From Staphylococcus aureus (GTDB taxonomy: Bacteria > Bacillota > Bacilli > Staphylococcales > Staphylococcaceae), in contig NZ_CP011526.1 of NCBI RefSeq assembly GCF_001027105.1, forward strand, positions 1,426,001-1,490,000: a stretch of DNA of 64,000 nt, read 5' to 3'. The notes beneath the pieces were generated by a model. That model did not search any database, was not told the DNA's origin, and saw nothing but the letters and a program-made list of their open reading frames with translations. The position numbers and the translations under genes were made by a program. Shown one piece after another: positions 1 to 9,762 of the stretch. The stretch's first letter is position 1. Each line of letters starts with the position of its first letter.

Positions 1-859
1 GGGATTGATCTAAACCTAATGGTACTAATAACATTGGTATACGTAATGTTAAGAACTCATAAATCGCATTTGATCCAGCTCTACTTATTACTGTATCCGT
101 AATTGCTAATAAATCTGTTAAATCCTCTTTAACAAATTCATATTGTATATATCCTGATTTTTTAACTTGAGCATCTTTTAATCCTTTACCAGTTAAATGT
201 ATCACTTGATATTGTTGTAATAATGCATCTAAGTTTTCGCGAATAATGCTATTTAATTTTTTACTTCCTAAGCTTCCACCCATAACGAGTAAAACTTTTT
301 TATTTTCATTAAAGCCTGTTAATTGATAACCATTATGTGCATTACCATTTTTTAAATCTTCTCGAATTGTTGCTCCAATAAAATCAGCTTTCTCTTTAGG
401 TAAGTAGTTTAGCGTTTCTTCAAATGTTGTATATATTTTCTTGGCAAATTTAAGTGCTATCTTATTCGCTAATCCTGGTGTTAAGTCAGATTCATGAATA
501 ATAGTTGGTATATTTAATGATTTGGCTGCAATAACAACAGGCACAGATACAAATCCACCTTTTGAAAATAATAGATCAGGTTTTTCTTTTTTCAAAACTT
601 TACGAGCATCAAGAATACCTTTCAATACTTTAAATACGTCTTTGGCATTTTCTAAAGAAATATATCTTCTTAATTTACCACTCGAAATAGGATAATACTT
701 AATTTCTGGTAGTTGTGATTCAATCATTTCTCTTTCAATACCATTTTTAGAACCAATATAAAGCGCTTCATAACCTTGTGATAATGCAGTTGGAATTAAA
801 CTTAAATTTACTGATACGTGTCCAACTGTTCCCCCTCCGGTAAATGCGATTTTCGTCAT
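1..859 (-). CDS. murG: MurG, undecaprenyl-PP-MurNAc-pentapeptide GlcNAc transferase (partial, C-terminus outside window)
   Basis: Transfers GlcNAc from UDP-GlcNAc onto lipid I to make lipid II on the inner face of the membrane, the last cytoplasmic step of peptidoglycan precursor synthesis. The frame starts with ATG at 857-859 (MTKIAFTGGGTVGHV), which carries the N-terminal glycine-rich GT28 loop. Further on it has a KGGFVSVP segment, IHESD, and the MGGSLGS motif that opens the nucleotide-binding C-terminal domain. About 286 residues are present against roughly 356 for the staphylococcal protein. The frame is open to base 1, so it runs off the window edge and is not broken. A GAGGTAA Shine-Dalgarno lies 5-6 nt before the ATG, in the 11-nt gap after the acetyltransferase stop, so the two genes are probably co-transcribed and translationally close. 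Confidence 0.95.
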   Translation of the reverse strand, partial: MTKIAFTGGGTVGHVSVNLSLIPTALSQGYEALYIGSKNGIEREMIESQLPEIKYYPISSGKLRRYISLENAKDVFKVLKGILDARKVLKKEKPDLLFSKGGFVSVPVVIAAKSLNIPTIIHESDLTPGLANKIALKFAKKIYTTFEETLNYLPKEKADFIGATIREDLKNGNAHNGYQLTGFNENKKVLLVMGGSLGSKKLNSIIRENLDALLQQYQVIHLTGKGLKDAQVKKSGYIQYEFVKEDLTDLLAITDTVISRAGSNAIYEFLTLRIPMLLVPLGLDQS

Positions 860-870
860 TAATATTACCT

Positions 871-1380
871 CTATTCTTTTAAATTTTTATAATATGCATA
901 AAATGGTTCACCTTTATCATATGGCGGATATTCCATTAATTGTTCACCGACCTTATGAAATCCAAATTTGGCAAATAAACCTTGTGCAGGTTTGTTTAAC
1001 GCAAAGGTGTCCGTTAAAATAACTTCTGCACCACGTGCTTTAACTACATCAATAACATAATTGAATAATTCTGTAGCAGCTCCTTTATATTCTTTCGAAC
1101 CAGTTAATCGATGAATAACAAAGGCGCCTTCTCTATTTACTGGCCAGTCAATGTCATCATACCATTCTGCTTGGTCTTGGTCGACAACAATAAAGCCATA
1201 AATTTTGTCATTTTCCTCTAATACGTACAAATAATCTTTAGCAATATCTTCTTCAAAATGTTCTAAAAGTGGGTACTGATCGTCCCATTGCTCGTTGTCG
1301 TGTTCTTTCATTAATTCTTTTGCTTCTTCTACTAGATTTAAGATTTGATCTAAATCTGACATTTTACCTAGACGGATCAT
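871..1380 (-). CDS. GNAT-family N-acetyltransferase
   Basis: A 169-residue protein of the GCN5-related acetyltransferase fold; the substrate is not evident. The segment around FVIHRLTGSKEYKGAATELF corresponds to GNAT motif A (the acetyl-CoA loop, here degenerate), followed by a conserved ALNKPAQGLFAKFGF stretch typical of the fold's end. The frame can be extended three codons upstream to a GTG, but that GTG overlaps the AAGGAG Shine-Dalgarno at 1389-1394. The ATG at 1378-1380 lies 8 nt after it and is the better start. It sits 11 nt upstream of murG. It is not otherwise known to act in cell-wall synthesis; adjacency is the only link. Confidence 0.85.
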   Translation of the reverse strand: MIRLGKMSDLDQILNLVEEAKELMKEHDNEQWDDQYPLLEHFEEDIAKDYLYVLEENDKIYGFIVVDQDQAEWYDDIDWPVNREGAFVIHRLTGSKEYKGAATELFNYVIDVVKARGAEVILTDTFALNKPAQGLFAKFGFHKVGEQLMEYPPYDKGEPFYAYYKNLKE

Positions 1381-1394
1381 GTACGTCACTCCTT

Positions 1395-1694
1395 ATATCA
1401 TTATGTTAAACATGTTTTTCAGTACATGTTAATCTTACACACTATTAACATGCTTTAAACCTTTATTATGAATGAAAAATAGTAATTATCACACTATGGG
1501 ATAAAAATAACCAATAAAAGTATCATATACCAATTAATTGATTGTTAAAACTAGTGAATAATACTATTTAAAAAGTATATGCTCATTGCATATTAAACCA
1601 TGAATTGTTATCAGCGATGATAGAAATTGCGTTATTTACATCATTTGTAAATGTCTAATTTATATCTTTTAGAGTTAGACGTCAATAAAAATAA
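1395..1694. other. Gene-free AT-rich spacer
   Basis: About 300 nt between the ctpA terminator and the acetyltransferase start. It should contain the promoter for the acetyltransferase-murG pair, but I see no convincing -35/-10 pair, open frame or structured RNA. Confidence 0.5.
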
Positions 1695-1738
1695 ACACGC
1701 CTCCTAAATTGCTATCTTTGCAAATTTAGGAGGCGTGT
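1695..1738 (-). terminator. Rho-independent terminator of ctpA
   Basis: Perfect 16-bp inverted repeat (arms 1695-1710 and 1723-1738, 12-nt loop). On the minus strand it is followed by a T-rich tract (RC of 1681-1694). It lies 40 nt past the ctpA stop codon. Confidence 0.9.
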
Positions 1739-1779
1739 CATTAACATAATAATAATACAATTTTAGTAGTGTGTATCGC

Positions 1780-3270
1780 TTATTTTAAAATATTAATCAA
1801 CTTATCGAGAACATCATCATGTTTATTAGCTTTTTCAACTAATAACTCAGTAAATTTATTATTCGTTTCTTTATTAAATTCACCAGTTACCTCAAGTTTA
1901 TTCGCTTGTTGGAAAGCTTTAACTTGATTTTCTAAAGCTTTATCAAATTGCGTTGATTCATTATCAACTTTATAACCTAAAGCTGATAAACCAATTTTAA
2001 TAGTTTTAATATTTTTATCATCGTCTCCAACTTTAAATGTTTTCGTATTAGGAATGACATTTAAAGATTGATATTTAGGTGTGTCAATAGTAACGTCTGG
2101 TTTAATGCCTTTACCGTGAATATAATGACCATCTGGCGTTAACCATTTCATTTCAGTATATTTTAACAATGAACCATCCTTAAACTCTCTTGTAGTTTGT
2201 ACGACACCTTTGCCGAATGTTTTTGACCCATAAACTTTAGCTTTATTATAGTCTTTTAGCGCACCAGTAAACACTTCAGAAGCGCTAGCTGAACCTTCAT
2301 TCACTAAGATGGATATATCCATGTCTTTCGCTTCTTTTAACGCATCATTAGAAGTTTGAATTGCTTCAGTATCTTTACCTTTTTCTAGTTTAACAACAGT
2401 TTTTCCTTTATCGATAAAAATATTTGCCATTTTAACAGCTTCATCTAGTAGTCCACCTGGATTATTTCTTAAATCTAAAACAATCTTTTTCAAACCATCT
2501 TTGTGAGCTTTTAGAACTGCATCTTTCAATTCACCTGATGTATCATTCTGGAATTTATTAATAGTAATAACTCCAACTTTACCTTTTTTCTTATACTCAA
2601 CACTTTTAACATGAATTTTTTCACGTTTAATCTTAACGTCTTTTTCTTCACTACCTCGTTGAACAGTTAAAGTGACTTCAGTGTTTTCTTTACCACGAAC
2701 ATCTTTGACAACTTCATCTAATGCTTTACCTTTAATTGATTTTCCATTTACTTTAGTAATGACATCTTTAGGACGAATGCCAGCACGTTCTGCTGGAGAT
2801 CCCTTCATAGGACTAGTAACCATAATTTGATCATTTTTCTTTTGCATTTCTGCACCAATACCTACAAAATCACCTGAAACACCTTCATTAAAGGATTTCG
2901 TTTGTTCTTTTGTTAAATATTCAGAATAAGGATCTTTTAATTCTTTGACCATGCCATCAATTGCAGCTTTACTTAACTTGTCAGAGTCCTGTTTTTTGTA
3001 ATAATCACTATTTAAGATTTTATACACATTTTCAATTTTATTTAAGTTTGCTTGATCAGTTTTGTTTAAACCACTTATTTTTTGATTTATAAAAATATAT
3101 GCAACAACTGTGATGACAGCTGTTATTAGGATTGTACCAATTAATATTGATATGAATTGCCAACGTTTTAAGTGAACGCGTTTCGATGAATTAGTTTCTT
3201 GGTCTTGATTGCTTGTTGCAATTTCAGCGCGTTCATCATCGGATGAAGATGTGTGTTGCTTATCATCCAT
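1780..3270 (-). CDS. ctpA: CtpA-type S41 carboxy-terminal processing protease
   Basis: A 496-residue membrane-anchored serine protease of the tail-specific (Tsp/Ctp, S41) family, which trims or degrades extracytoplasmic proteins. Order of parts: polar cytoplasmic N-terminus (1-36), one transmembrane helix (about 37-60), a PDZ domain (about 133-205), the S41 catalytic core, and a C-terminal peptidoglycan-binding domain (about 415-477). The catalytic dyad is visible as Ser329 in GSASASE and Lys354 in KTFGKGV, 25 residues apart as in B. subtilis CtpB. The N-in topology puts the protease outside the membrane and the peptidoglycan-binding domain in the wall. It stands alone with its own terminator. 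The family assignment is firm; substrates cannot be read from the sequence. Confidence 0.93.
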   Translation of the reverse strand: MDDKQHTSSSDDERAEIATSNQDQETNSSKRVHLKRWQFISILIGTILITAVITVVAYIFINQKISGLNKTDQANLNKIENVYKILNSDYYKKQDSDKLSKAAIDGMVKELKDPYSEYLTKEQTKSFNEGVSGDFVGIGAEMQKKNDQIMVTSPMKGSPAERAGIRPKDVITKVNGKSIKGKALDEVVKDVRGKENTEVTLTVQRGSEEKDVKIKREKIHVKSVEYKKKGKVGVITINKFQNDTSGELKDAVLKAHKDGLKKIVLDLRNNPGGLLDEAVKMANIFIDKGKTVVKLEKGKDTEAIQTSNDALKEAKDMDISILVNEGSASASEVFTGALKDYNKAKVYGSKTFGKGVVQTTREFKDGSLLKYTEMKWLTPDGHYIHGKGIKPDVTIDTPKYQSLNVIPNTKTFKVGDDDKNIKTIKIGLSALGYKVDNESTQFDKALENQVKAFQQANKLEVTGEFNKETNNKFTELLVEKANKHDDVLDKLINILK

Positions 3271-3405
3271 TGTATCACTTCCTTATTATGTATTATGTAC
3301 TTTTAAATTCTGTGTAGTTAATCATATCAATTTATGCAAGATAGCGCACCATATTTCACTATAATTGATTAATTTTTAGTCACAACTTAGTTTATTTTAA
3401 ATTAA

Positions 3406-3436
3406 AACCAGGATAACGAATTGCATCACCCTGGTT
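3406..3436 (-). terminator. Terminator after the msrA-msrB-crr-yozE unit
   Basis: Inverted repeat with 7-bp arms (AACCAGG at 3406-3412 / CCTGGTT at 3430-3436), followed on the minus strand by TTAATTT. It is about 25 nt past the yozE stop. Confidence 0.65.
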
Positions 3437-3461
3437 CTAACTATTATTATTAAAAATTATA

Positions 3462-3683
3462 TTAAAATTTTAGCCATTCCGTATATTCTTCATATAAATC
3501 ATCAAATACAGACATTGGCAATGTGAAATCACCATGTGTCTCAATATAATCAGACAGTATGTTAAAATCATCATCGTGTTTTGGGAAAGCAAGATCGTCA
3601 AATATCTCTTCTGCTAGACGACCTTTATCGTCGTGTCGACCACGAACTGTCATGACAAATTGATAAAACGAATAGTTTTTCAT
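3462..3683 (-). CDS. YozE-family (UPF0346) small protein
   Basis: A 73-residue acidic protein that matches the YozE/SAM-like fold family: an aromatic [12 protein letters not shown] start, a central AFPKHDDDF segment and a C-terminal [11 protein letters not shown]. Members are small helical proteins of unknown function in Firmicutes. Its ATG overlaps the stop of the upstream crr-like gene as TAATG, implying translational coupling and a shared transcript with the msr genes. It is the last gene of the unit. Confidence 0.85.
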
Positions 3684-4183
3684 TAGTTCATTGTCACATC
3701 AATCACTTTTGTTTCACCTTTAATCACAGCATTTTCATCATAAATATTAATTGAAGCTGCTTGATCAGTGTTAGTAATTATAATTGGTGAAATTACAGAT
3801 TTAGCGTTATTATTAATATATTCAAGGTTGAATCTTACTAATGGATCTCCGACGTTAACTTCGTCACCACTAGACACTAACACTTCAAATCCTTCACCGT
3901 CTAATTGAACTGTGTCTAAACCGATATGAACTAATAATTCTAATCCGTTATCTGCTTTTAACCCAATCGCATGCTTAGTTGGAAAGACATTGTCAACACG
4001 TCCTGCAATTGGAGACACAACTTCTCCTTCAGTTGGATTAATACCAAAACCTTCGCCCATCATTTTTTGTGCGAATACAGGATCTGGAATATCTTCAATT
4101 TTCACGAATTCTCCAGTTAATGGTGCATAAATTGCGATATCTTTCTGAACTTCTTTGCCTTTTCCGAATAATTTTTTAAACAT
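3683..4183 (-). CDS. crr: Glucose-type PTS EIIA domain protein (Crr-like)
   Basis: A 166-residue stand-alone EIIA(Glc) domain, a phosphocarrier that takes phosphate from HPr and passes it to an EIIB, and which can have regulatory roles. The two active-site histidines are visible: His71 in TKHAIGL and His86 in LVHIGLDTV; the second is the phosphorylated one in the family. The domain is nearly complete on its own, with the usual IYAPLTGE start. A GTG three codons upstream overlaps the AGGAG Shine-Dalgarno at 4192-4196, so the ATG at 4181-4183 (8 nt spacing) is chosen. It sits between msrB (11-nt gap) and yozE (overlap). Why an EIIA is tied to methionine sulfoxide repair is not obvious. The symbol is by family, not by proven function. 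Confidence 0.9.
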
Positions 4184-4194
4184 ACTTTCCACTC

Positions 4195-4623
4195 CTACTT
4201 ATCAAAATGTGATATTAAATCGCCATAACCCAATTCTTCTAACTTTTCATATGGAATAAATTGAATTGCAGCGGAATTGATACAGTATCTTAAGCCGCCA
4301 CTTTCTTTAGGTCCATCATTAAAGACATGTCCTAAATGACTATTTGATTCTTCTGAACGCACTTCAGTTCTCAACATACCAAATGATTTGTCGACTAATT
4401 CTATAATTTCATCGTCATCAAGCGCTTTGGAAAAGCTAGGCCATCCACATTCAGAATGAAACTTTTCTTCAGATGTAAATAAAGGTTTACCAGAAATTTT
4501 ATCTACATAAATTCCTTTAGCAAAATGATTCCAATATTCATTCATAAATGGTGGTTCAGTGCCGTTTTCTTGTGTAACAATATATTCTATATCTGTTAGT
4601 TCACTTTTATCTTTTTTAAGCAT
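4195..4623 (-). CDS. msrB: Peptide methionine-R-sulfoxide reductase MsrB
   Basis: A 142-residue reductase of the R epimer of methionine sulfoxide in proteins. Family marks: CGWPSF (Cys59, likely resolving cysteine), HLGHVF (from residue 96) and the catalytic RYCINSAA (Cys114). The two zinc-binding CxxC pairs found in many MsrB proteins are absent, so this is the zinc-free form. The ATG overlaps the last 8 bases of msrA, giving translational coupling; the crr-like gene follows after 11 nt. Together MsrA and MsrB cover both sulfoxide epimers. Confidence 0.95.
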   Translation of the reverse strand: MLKKDKSELTDIEYIVTQENGTEPPFMNEYWNHFAKGIYVDKISGKPLFTSEEKFHSECGWPSFSKALDDDEIIELVDKSFGMLRTEVRSEESNSHLGHVFNDGPKESGGLRYCINSAAIQFIPYEKLEELGYGDLISHFDK

Positions 4624-5149
4624 TTTGATTCCCCCAATGTGATTCTATAAACGCTTTTCTACCTGAACCACGTTGATATTGGTAATAATGTACCGGGTTC
4701 TTTTTGTAATAATCTTGATGGTAGTCTTCAGCTGGATAGAAATTTTTATATGGTTTAATAGGTGTAATCACTGGTTTCTTGAAAATACCTTGTTCATTTA
4801 ATTGTTGCTTTTTAAACTCAGCAGCCTTTTTCTGATGTTCATCATGATAGAAAATGACTGGTTGATAGCTTTCGCCTCTATCGAAAAATTGCCCTTGATC
4901 ATCAGTTGGGTCAAATGTTTTGAAATATATGTCTAATATATTTTCAAAGGAAGTAACCTCTGGATCAAACGTAATTTGTACTGCTTCGACATGGCCGGTT
5001 TGATTCGTACATACCTGTTCATAAGTTGGGTTGTCAACATGACCGCCACTATAACCAGATACGACTGACTTGATGCCTGGATATGATGTAAATGGTTTAA
5101 CCATGCACCAGAAACATCCTCCTGCTAATGTTGCATATTCTTTTGTCAT
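4616..5149 (-). CDS. msrA: Peptide methionine-S-sulfoxide reductase MsrA (MsrA1 type)
   Basis: A 177-residue reductase of the S epimer of methionine sulfoxide. The catalytic motif GCFWC (Cys12 nucleophile) and the conserved YSGGH and FDP segments are present. The strong GGAGG site 7-8 nt before the ATG and the position at the head of msrA-msrB-crr-yozE make it the first gene of the unit. From established knowledge, S. aureus carries several msrA genes; the copy next to msrB is the one known to respond to cell-wall antibiotics. That response cannot be seen in the sequence. Confidence 0.95.
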   Translation of the reverse strand: MTKEYATLAGGCFWCMVKPFTSYPGIKSVVSGYSGGHVDNPTYEQVCTNQTGHVEAVQITFDPEVTSFENILDIYFKTFDPTDDQGQFFDRGESYQPVIFYHDEHQKKAAEFKKQQLNEQGIFKKPVITPIKPYKNFYPAEDYHQDYYKKNPVHYYQYQRGSGRKAFIESHWGNQNA

Positions 5150-5168
5150 ATGAATTACCTCCTCTATC

Positions 5169-5205
5169 TATCTAATTATAAATTTAGTCTATAAAGGATT
5201 GAAAT
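5169..5205 (-). promoter_or_regulatory. Candidate promoter for msrA operon
   Basis: On the minus strand a TATAAT element lies about 25 nt before the msrA ATG, preceded 18 nt upstream by TTTCAA. The -10 is perfect and the -35 weak. The 85-nt gap from degV leaves room for an independent start. Confidence 0.4.
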
Positions 5206-5234
5206 GGAAGTAATTAACACTGAAAAGATTAAAT

Positions 5235-6074
5235 TTACTTCTTAAGGACTACGAGGCCAATCGCACCTTGACCAGTATGTGCAGAAATAACTGGTGTAGT
5301 TACATTTATATCGTAATTATTCACATGAAAAGCTTCATTAAAAACTTTCTTCAATTTATCAACATATTCAATGACGTTAGCATGTGCGACACCAATGGAT
5401 TTGATTTCATGATCTCCTATAAATTCAGCAATTTCCTTTTTCAAGTATTGGATACTAGAATTTTGAGTTCTCGCATTGTGCACAAGCTCTAAGCGACCAT
5501 CATCTAGTGTACCAATTGGTTTAATTTTCATAAGATTACCAATCAAACCTTTTGTTTTACTAATTCTGCCACCTTTAATTAATTGATTCAATTGCCCTAT
5601 AACTACAAATAATTTAATGTTTTCTCTTAAATGATTTAACTTTTTAACTATTTCAGAAGTTGAGACACCTTCTTTTACAAGCTCTACTAGGTGTTGTATT
5701 TGATACCCTAAACCAAAAGAAATAGATTTTGAATCAATAACAGTTACATTAGCATCTACCATTTGACTTGCTTGGTAAGCAGTGTTATATGTACCACTTA
5801 ATCCTGAAGAAAGATGAATACTTATGATTTCAGAGCCATCTTTTCCTAGTTCTTCATAAGCAGATATAAATTCACCTATGGCTGGCTGACTTGTCTTTAC
5901 ATCTTCATCATTTTCAATATGATTAATAAATTCTTCTGATGTAATATCTACTTGGTCAACGTATGAAGCTCCTTCAATAGTTAAACTTAAAGGAATTACA
6001 TGAATGTTGTTTGCTTCTAAGTATTCTTTAGATAAATCGGATGTTGAGTCTGTTACTATAATCTGTTTTGTCAT
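5235..6074 (-). CDS. DegV-family fatty-acid-binding (FakB-type) protein
   Basis: A 279-residue DegV domain protein. The DegV/FakB family binds a fatty acid in a buried pocket and presents it to the kinase FakA for phosphorylation. Signature parts are the N-terminal [10 protein letters not shown], the central [11 protein letters not shown] and the C-terminal AHTGQGAIG motif, where a conserved histidine in the family contacts the carboxylate. Which FakB paralogue this represents cannot be decided here without comparison. It starts 14 nt after the dfrA stop with a GGGGGAAAA ribosome site, so it is probably co-transcribed with dfrA. Confidence 0.88.
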   Translation of the reverse strand: MTKQIIVTDSTSDLSKEYLEANNIHVIPLSLTIEGASYVDQVDITSEEFINHIENDEDVKTSQPAIGEFISAYEELGKDGSEIISIHLSSGLSGTYNTAYQASQMVDANVTVIDSKSISFGLGYQIQHLVELVKEGVSTSEIVKKLNHLRENIKLFVVIGQLNQLIKGGRISKTKGLIGNLMKIKPIGTLDDGRLELVHNARTQNSSIQYLKKEIAEFIGDHEIKSIGVAHANVIEYVDKLKKVFNEAFHVNNYDINVTTPVISAHTGQGAIGLVVLKK

Positions 6075-6088
6075 GGTCGTTTTCCCCC

Positions 6089-6592
<504 letters not shown>

Positions 6593-6767
6593 TCATTTTT
6601 TATTACTAAGTTATCTTTAATTTAACACAATTTTTATCATAAAGTGTGATAGAAATAATGATTTTGCATAATTTATGAAAACGTTTAACACAAAAAAGTA
6701 CTTTTTTGCACTTGAAAATACTATGATGTCATTTTGATGTCTATATGGTTAGCTAACTATGCAATGA

Positions 6768-7724
6768 CTACACTGCTATTGGAGCTTTTATTGCTGGATG
6801 TGATTCATAGTCAACAATTTCCAAATCTTCATAATTTATGTCGAAAATAGACTTGTCACTGTTAATTTTTAATGTTGGAGGATTGAAGCTTTCACGTGCT
6901 AATTGTGTTTGAATCGCATCAATATGATTTGAATAAATATGTGCATCTCCAAATGTATGCACAAATTCACCCACTTCAAGTCCACATTCTTTGGCAATAA
7001 GGTGTGTCAATAAAGCGTAGCTTGCGATATTAAATGGCACACCTAAAAAGATATCTGCGCTACGTTGGTATAACTGGCAACTTAACTTACCATCTTGGAC
7101 ATAAAACTGGAACATGGTATGACAAGGCGGAAGTGCCATTGTATCAATTTCTGTTGGATTCCATGCAGATACGATGTGTCGCCTTGAATCTGGATTATGC
7201 TTAATTTGTTCAATTACTGTTTTAAGTTGATCAAAATGATTACCATCTTTATCAACCCAATCTCGCCATTGTTTACCATAAACATTTCCTAAATCCCCGA
7301 ATTGCTTCGCAAATGTATCATCTTCAAGAATACGTTGCTTAAATTGTTTCATTTGTTCTTTATATTGTTCGTTAAATTCAGGATCACTCAATGCACGATG
7401 CCCGAAATCTGTCATATCTGGACCTTTATACTCGTCTGATTTGATATAATTTTCAAAAGCCCATTCGTTCCATATATTATTATTATATTTTAATAAGTAT
7501 TGGATGTTTGTATCTCCTTTAATGAACCATAATAATTCGGTTGCTACTAATTTAAAAGAAACTTTCTTTGTCGTTAATAGTGGAAATCCTTTAGATAAGT
7601 CAAAGCGAAGTTGATGACCAAATTTCGAAATCGTACCTGTATTTGTGCGATCATTTCGTGTATTTCCTATTTCTAAAACTTCTTCACAAAGACTGTGATA
7701 TGCTGCATCAAATGAATTCAACAT
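6768..7724 (-). CDS. thyA: Thymidylate synthase
   Basis: Converts dUMP to dTMP using methylene-tetrahydrofolate, releasing dihydrofolate for DfrA. The protein is 318 residues from the ATG at 7722-7724 ([10 protein letters not shown]), which has GAGGTG 9 nt upstream. The open frame continues 28 codons further, but this extension has no family similarity and lacks a ribosome site. Diagnostic segments are NDRTNTGT, the catalytic cysteine in [12 protein letters not shown], and the substrate-binding [18 protein letters not shown]. It is of the long ThyA class with the insert after the N-terminal domain. There is no frameshift or truncation, so this is not a thymidine-dependent small-colony variant. 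Confidence 0.96.
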   Translation of the reverse strand: MLNSFDAAYHSLCEEVLEIGNTRNDRTNTGTISKFGHQLRFDLSKGFPLLTTKKVSFKLVATELLWFIKGDTNIQYLLKYNNNIWNEWAFENYIKSDEYKGPDMTDFGHRALSDPEFNEQYKEQMKQFKQRILEDDTFAKQFGDLGNVYGKQWRDWVDKDGNHFDQLKTVIEQIKHNPDSRRHIVSAWNPTEIDTMALPPCHTMFQFYVQDGKLSCQLYQRSADIFLGVPFNIASYALLTHLIAKECGLEVGEFVHTFGDAHIYSNHIDAIQTQLARESFNPPTLKINSDKSIFDINYEDLEIVDYESHPAIKAPIAV

Positions 7725-7821
7725 ATGCGATAACACCTCATTTTCATTATTTATAGTATGTATATTTAGTTTGATATAACTTAACTTTATGTAGCATTTT
7801 GTTATCACTCATTTTAGGAAT

Positions 7822-7837
7822 ATGATATTAATATCAT
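7822..7837. promoter_or_regulatory. 16-bp perfect palindrome upstream of thyA
   Basis: ATGATATTAATATCAT, a perfect palindrome about 100 nt upstream of the thyA start, with flanking GGAAT and ATTCC extending the symmetry imperfectly. It could be an operator or a small hairpin. I do not recognise the regulator. Confidence 0.4.
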
Positions 7838-7963
7838 GAATTCCGTTACTTTATTTATAAAATGCTGATTAAGTACCTACCCCATCGTAACGTGATATAT
7901 GTTTCCAATTGGTAATTGTTTACCCAAATCTATAACTTTAATGCTAAAAAATTTTAAAAAAGA

Positions 7964-8127
7964 GGTTAACACATGATTTGAATATTATGTTTGATGTCCT
8001 ATTAAAACAGTTAAATTTCTAGAAAATATAGTTGGTAAAAACGGACTTTATTTAACAAATAGAATACAACTATATTCTCTATTTTCAATGACAGACACCA
8101 TTTTTAATATTATAAAATGTGTTAACC
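7964..8127 (-). terminator. Large imperfect fold-back element, probable end of the brxA operon transcript
   Basis: The two halves of this segment are imperfect inverted copies of each other. Outer arms GGTTAACACAT (7964-7974) and ATGTGTTAACC (8117-8127) pair perfectly, and an inner pair at about 8021-8034 and 8067-8080 also matches, with partial matches between. It lies 20 nt past the brxA stop. On the minus strand it is followed at once by a T-rich run (RC of 7945-7963), so it can act as an intrinsic terminator. The long, symmetric design also resembles a small non-autonomous inverted-repeat element. No coding frame is seen in it. Confidence 0.6.
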
Positions 8128-8147
8128 TTTATATTTATTTATGTGTA

Positions 8148-8585
8148 CTATTTACAATTTTCGTCAAAGGCATCCTTTAAGTCCATTGCAATGTCATTAA
8201 TATCTCTACCTTCGATAAATTCTCTAGGCATAAAATAAACTAAATCTTGACCTTTGAATAAAGCATACGAAGGACTAGATGGTGCTTGCTGAATGAATTC
8301 TCGCATTGTAGCAGTTGCTTCTTTATCTTGCCCAGCAAAAACTGTAACTGTATTTGTAGGTCTATGTTCATTTTGTGTTGCAACTGCTACTGCAGCTGGT
8401 CTTGCTAATCCAGCTGCACAGCCGCATGTAGAGTTAATAACTACAAAAGTAGTGTCATCAGCATTTACTTGGTTCATATACTCCGATACTGCTTCGCTCG
8501 TTTCTAAACTTGTAAAACCATTTTGAGTTAATTCGCCACGCATTTGTTGCGCAATTTCTTTCATATAAGCATCATATGCATTCAT
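8148..8585 (-). CDS. brxA: Bacilliredoxin BrxA (YphP/YqiW family)
   Basis: A 145-residue thioredoxin-like protein that removes bacillithiol from S-bacillithiolated proteins by thiol exchange, part of the bacillithiol redox system. The family's CGC active site is at residues 54-56 ([14 protein letters not shown]), with Cys54 as the attacking residue. The start is the ATG at 8583-8585 because a GGAGG (8594-8598) lies 8 nt before it; the few extra upstream codons have no such support. That Shine-Dalgarno lies in the last codons of cvfC and the gap is only 15 nt, so the two are one transcript. The large fold-back sequence follows. Confidence 0.92.
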
Positions 8586-8600
8586 ATTTAATTCCTCCAA

Positions 8601-9725
8601 TTAAATTGTTCTGTTTGCCATTTGTTTCCATACTGAACCAAGTGCTTCATCTCCGTTTTCAATACGAGATATGGCCATTTCAATTTGTAATTTAACTTCA
8701 AACGCATTGTCATTAATATGGGCTTTTAGTGCGGGAAGCTGCTCTGCATTACCTTCATCAAAGATAAACATAGCAGCACGCCACCTAACGATTTTCTGTG
8801 GATCATCTAATAGTAGCACCATTTCTGGTAGTGCCTCTGGATACCCTAAATCGCTTATGCAATCCCCTGCTGTTCTTCTTACAGCAGGACTTTTATCACG
8901 AAGCCCCTTATATAAATACGGTAAAATTTCTTTACTTTCAATCATACCTAATAATACAATCGCTTGACGTCTAACCGGTACTTTTTCATCAGATAAAGCT
9001 AAATCAAGCAGCGGTATATCTTCAAAAGTCGGCTTTGGAAAATGGTTTAACATTCGTAATCGAGTCTTCCAATTATCAGTTGCATGATATTCATCCAAAG
9101 AGACATGTCGATAGAAATGATAATTATTAGTTGCGTGATTTTCTTCTAAAGCATGTTTTACCAATACGGGTAACTGTGATTCTGGATAGGTAGCTAGCAC
9201 TTCTTCTAGGACACCATCCATTACTTCTTGAATATTTCCATAGCGATTTCCTAAATCTAGCCATTTACGCATAAAAACAATATTGTCATGTGCTGTTTGC
9301 GCTTGAGTCATATGGTCAACATATGTTTGTGGTAATTGTTCTCTTAATTCTTGGTCAGCAGAAGTTAGCTTAATTTGATACGGTATACCCTTAAAAGTTA
9401 ATAATTCAGCTTTAATTTCACCAAAATGATTGTCAATTTGAGGTTCATTTACAGATTCTAAAACCTTATTCGCATCAGAAAAAGCAGCTTTAATATCAGG
9501 TAATATGACTTCCCAATCAGCTTTTGGTGCCTTATCAACAGCTAAGAAGTTCATGACATGAAAAATGGAAGTGATACCATCTATAGATAACAACTGATTT
9601 ATAAATCTTGGTTGTGTTTCTTCTACTTTTTTATAAGTATTAGATAACTTGTCTTCTCTTGTATATGACAAAACAACTTTCATTGTATTTGGACTTGGTG
9701 TTGGCTCTATACGTAAAATTTCCAT
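8601..9725 (-). CDS. cvfC: Conserved virulence factor C (Nfu-N domain plus HEAT repeats)
   Basis: A 374-residue cytoplasmic protein. Residues 1-90 form an Nfu/NifU N-terminal-type domain ([11 protein letters not shown]...[13 protein letters not shown]), a middle region follows, and residues from about 235 to 355 are HEAT-like helical repeats ([38 protein letters not shown]). In S. aureus this gene is known as cvfC, found by its effect on virulence in a silkworm screen; the molecular role is not established. The N-terminal domain is a close paralogue of the small protein encoded just upstream, and the redox gene brxA follows after 15 nt. This suggests a thiol or Fe-S connected scaffold role (inference). 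The C-terminal cysteine motif that carries iron-sulfur clusters in full Nfu proteins is absent. Confidence 0.9.
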   Translation of the reverse strand: MEILRIEPTPSPNTMKVVLSYTREDKLSNTYKKVEETQPRFINQLLSIDGITSIFHVMNFLAVDKAPKADWEVILPDIKAAFSDANKVLESVNEPQIDNHFGEIKAELLTFKGIPYQIKLTSADQELREQLPQTYVDHMTQAQTAHDNIVFMRKWLDLGNRYGNIQEVMDGVLEEVLATYPESQLPVLVKHALEENHATNNYHFYRHVSLDEYHATDNWKTRLRMLNHFPKPTFEDIPLLDLALSDEKVPVRRQAIVLLGMIESKEILPYLYKGLRDKSPAVRRTAGDCISDLGYPEALPEMVLLLDDPQKIVRWRAAMFIFDEGNAEQLPALKAHINDNAFEVKLQIEMAISRIENGDEALGSVWKQMANRTI

Positions 9726-9762
9726 ATACTTTATTCCCCCCGAATACTAGTTGATGAAAAAT

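Noticed and set aside
871..1389. GTG start at 1389 for the acetyltransferase
   Set aside because: The GTG overlaps the AAGGAG Shine-Dalgarno that serves the ATG at 1380.
6676..6691. CcpA cre site
   Set aside because: At least one key base of the consensus is off, so it is kept only as a weak observation and not as a feature.
7971..7979. Small gene starting at the ATG after AGAGGTTAACAC on the plus strand
   Set aside because: ATGATTTGA stops after two codons; the site is the arm of the fold-back sequence.
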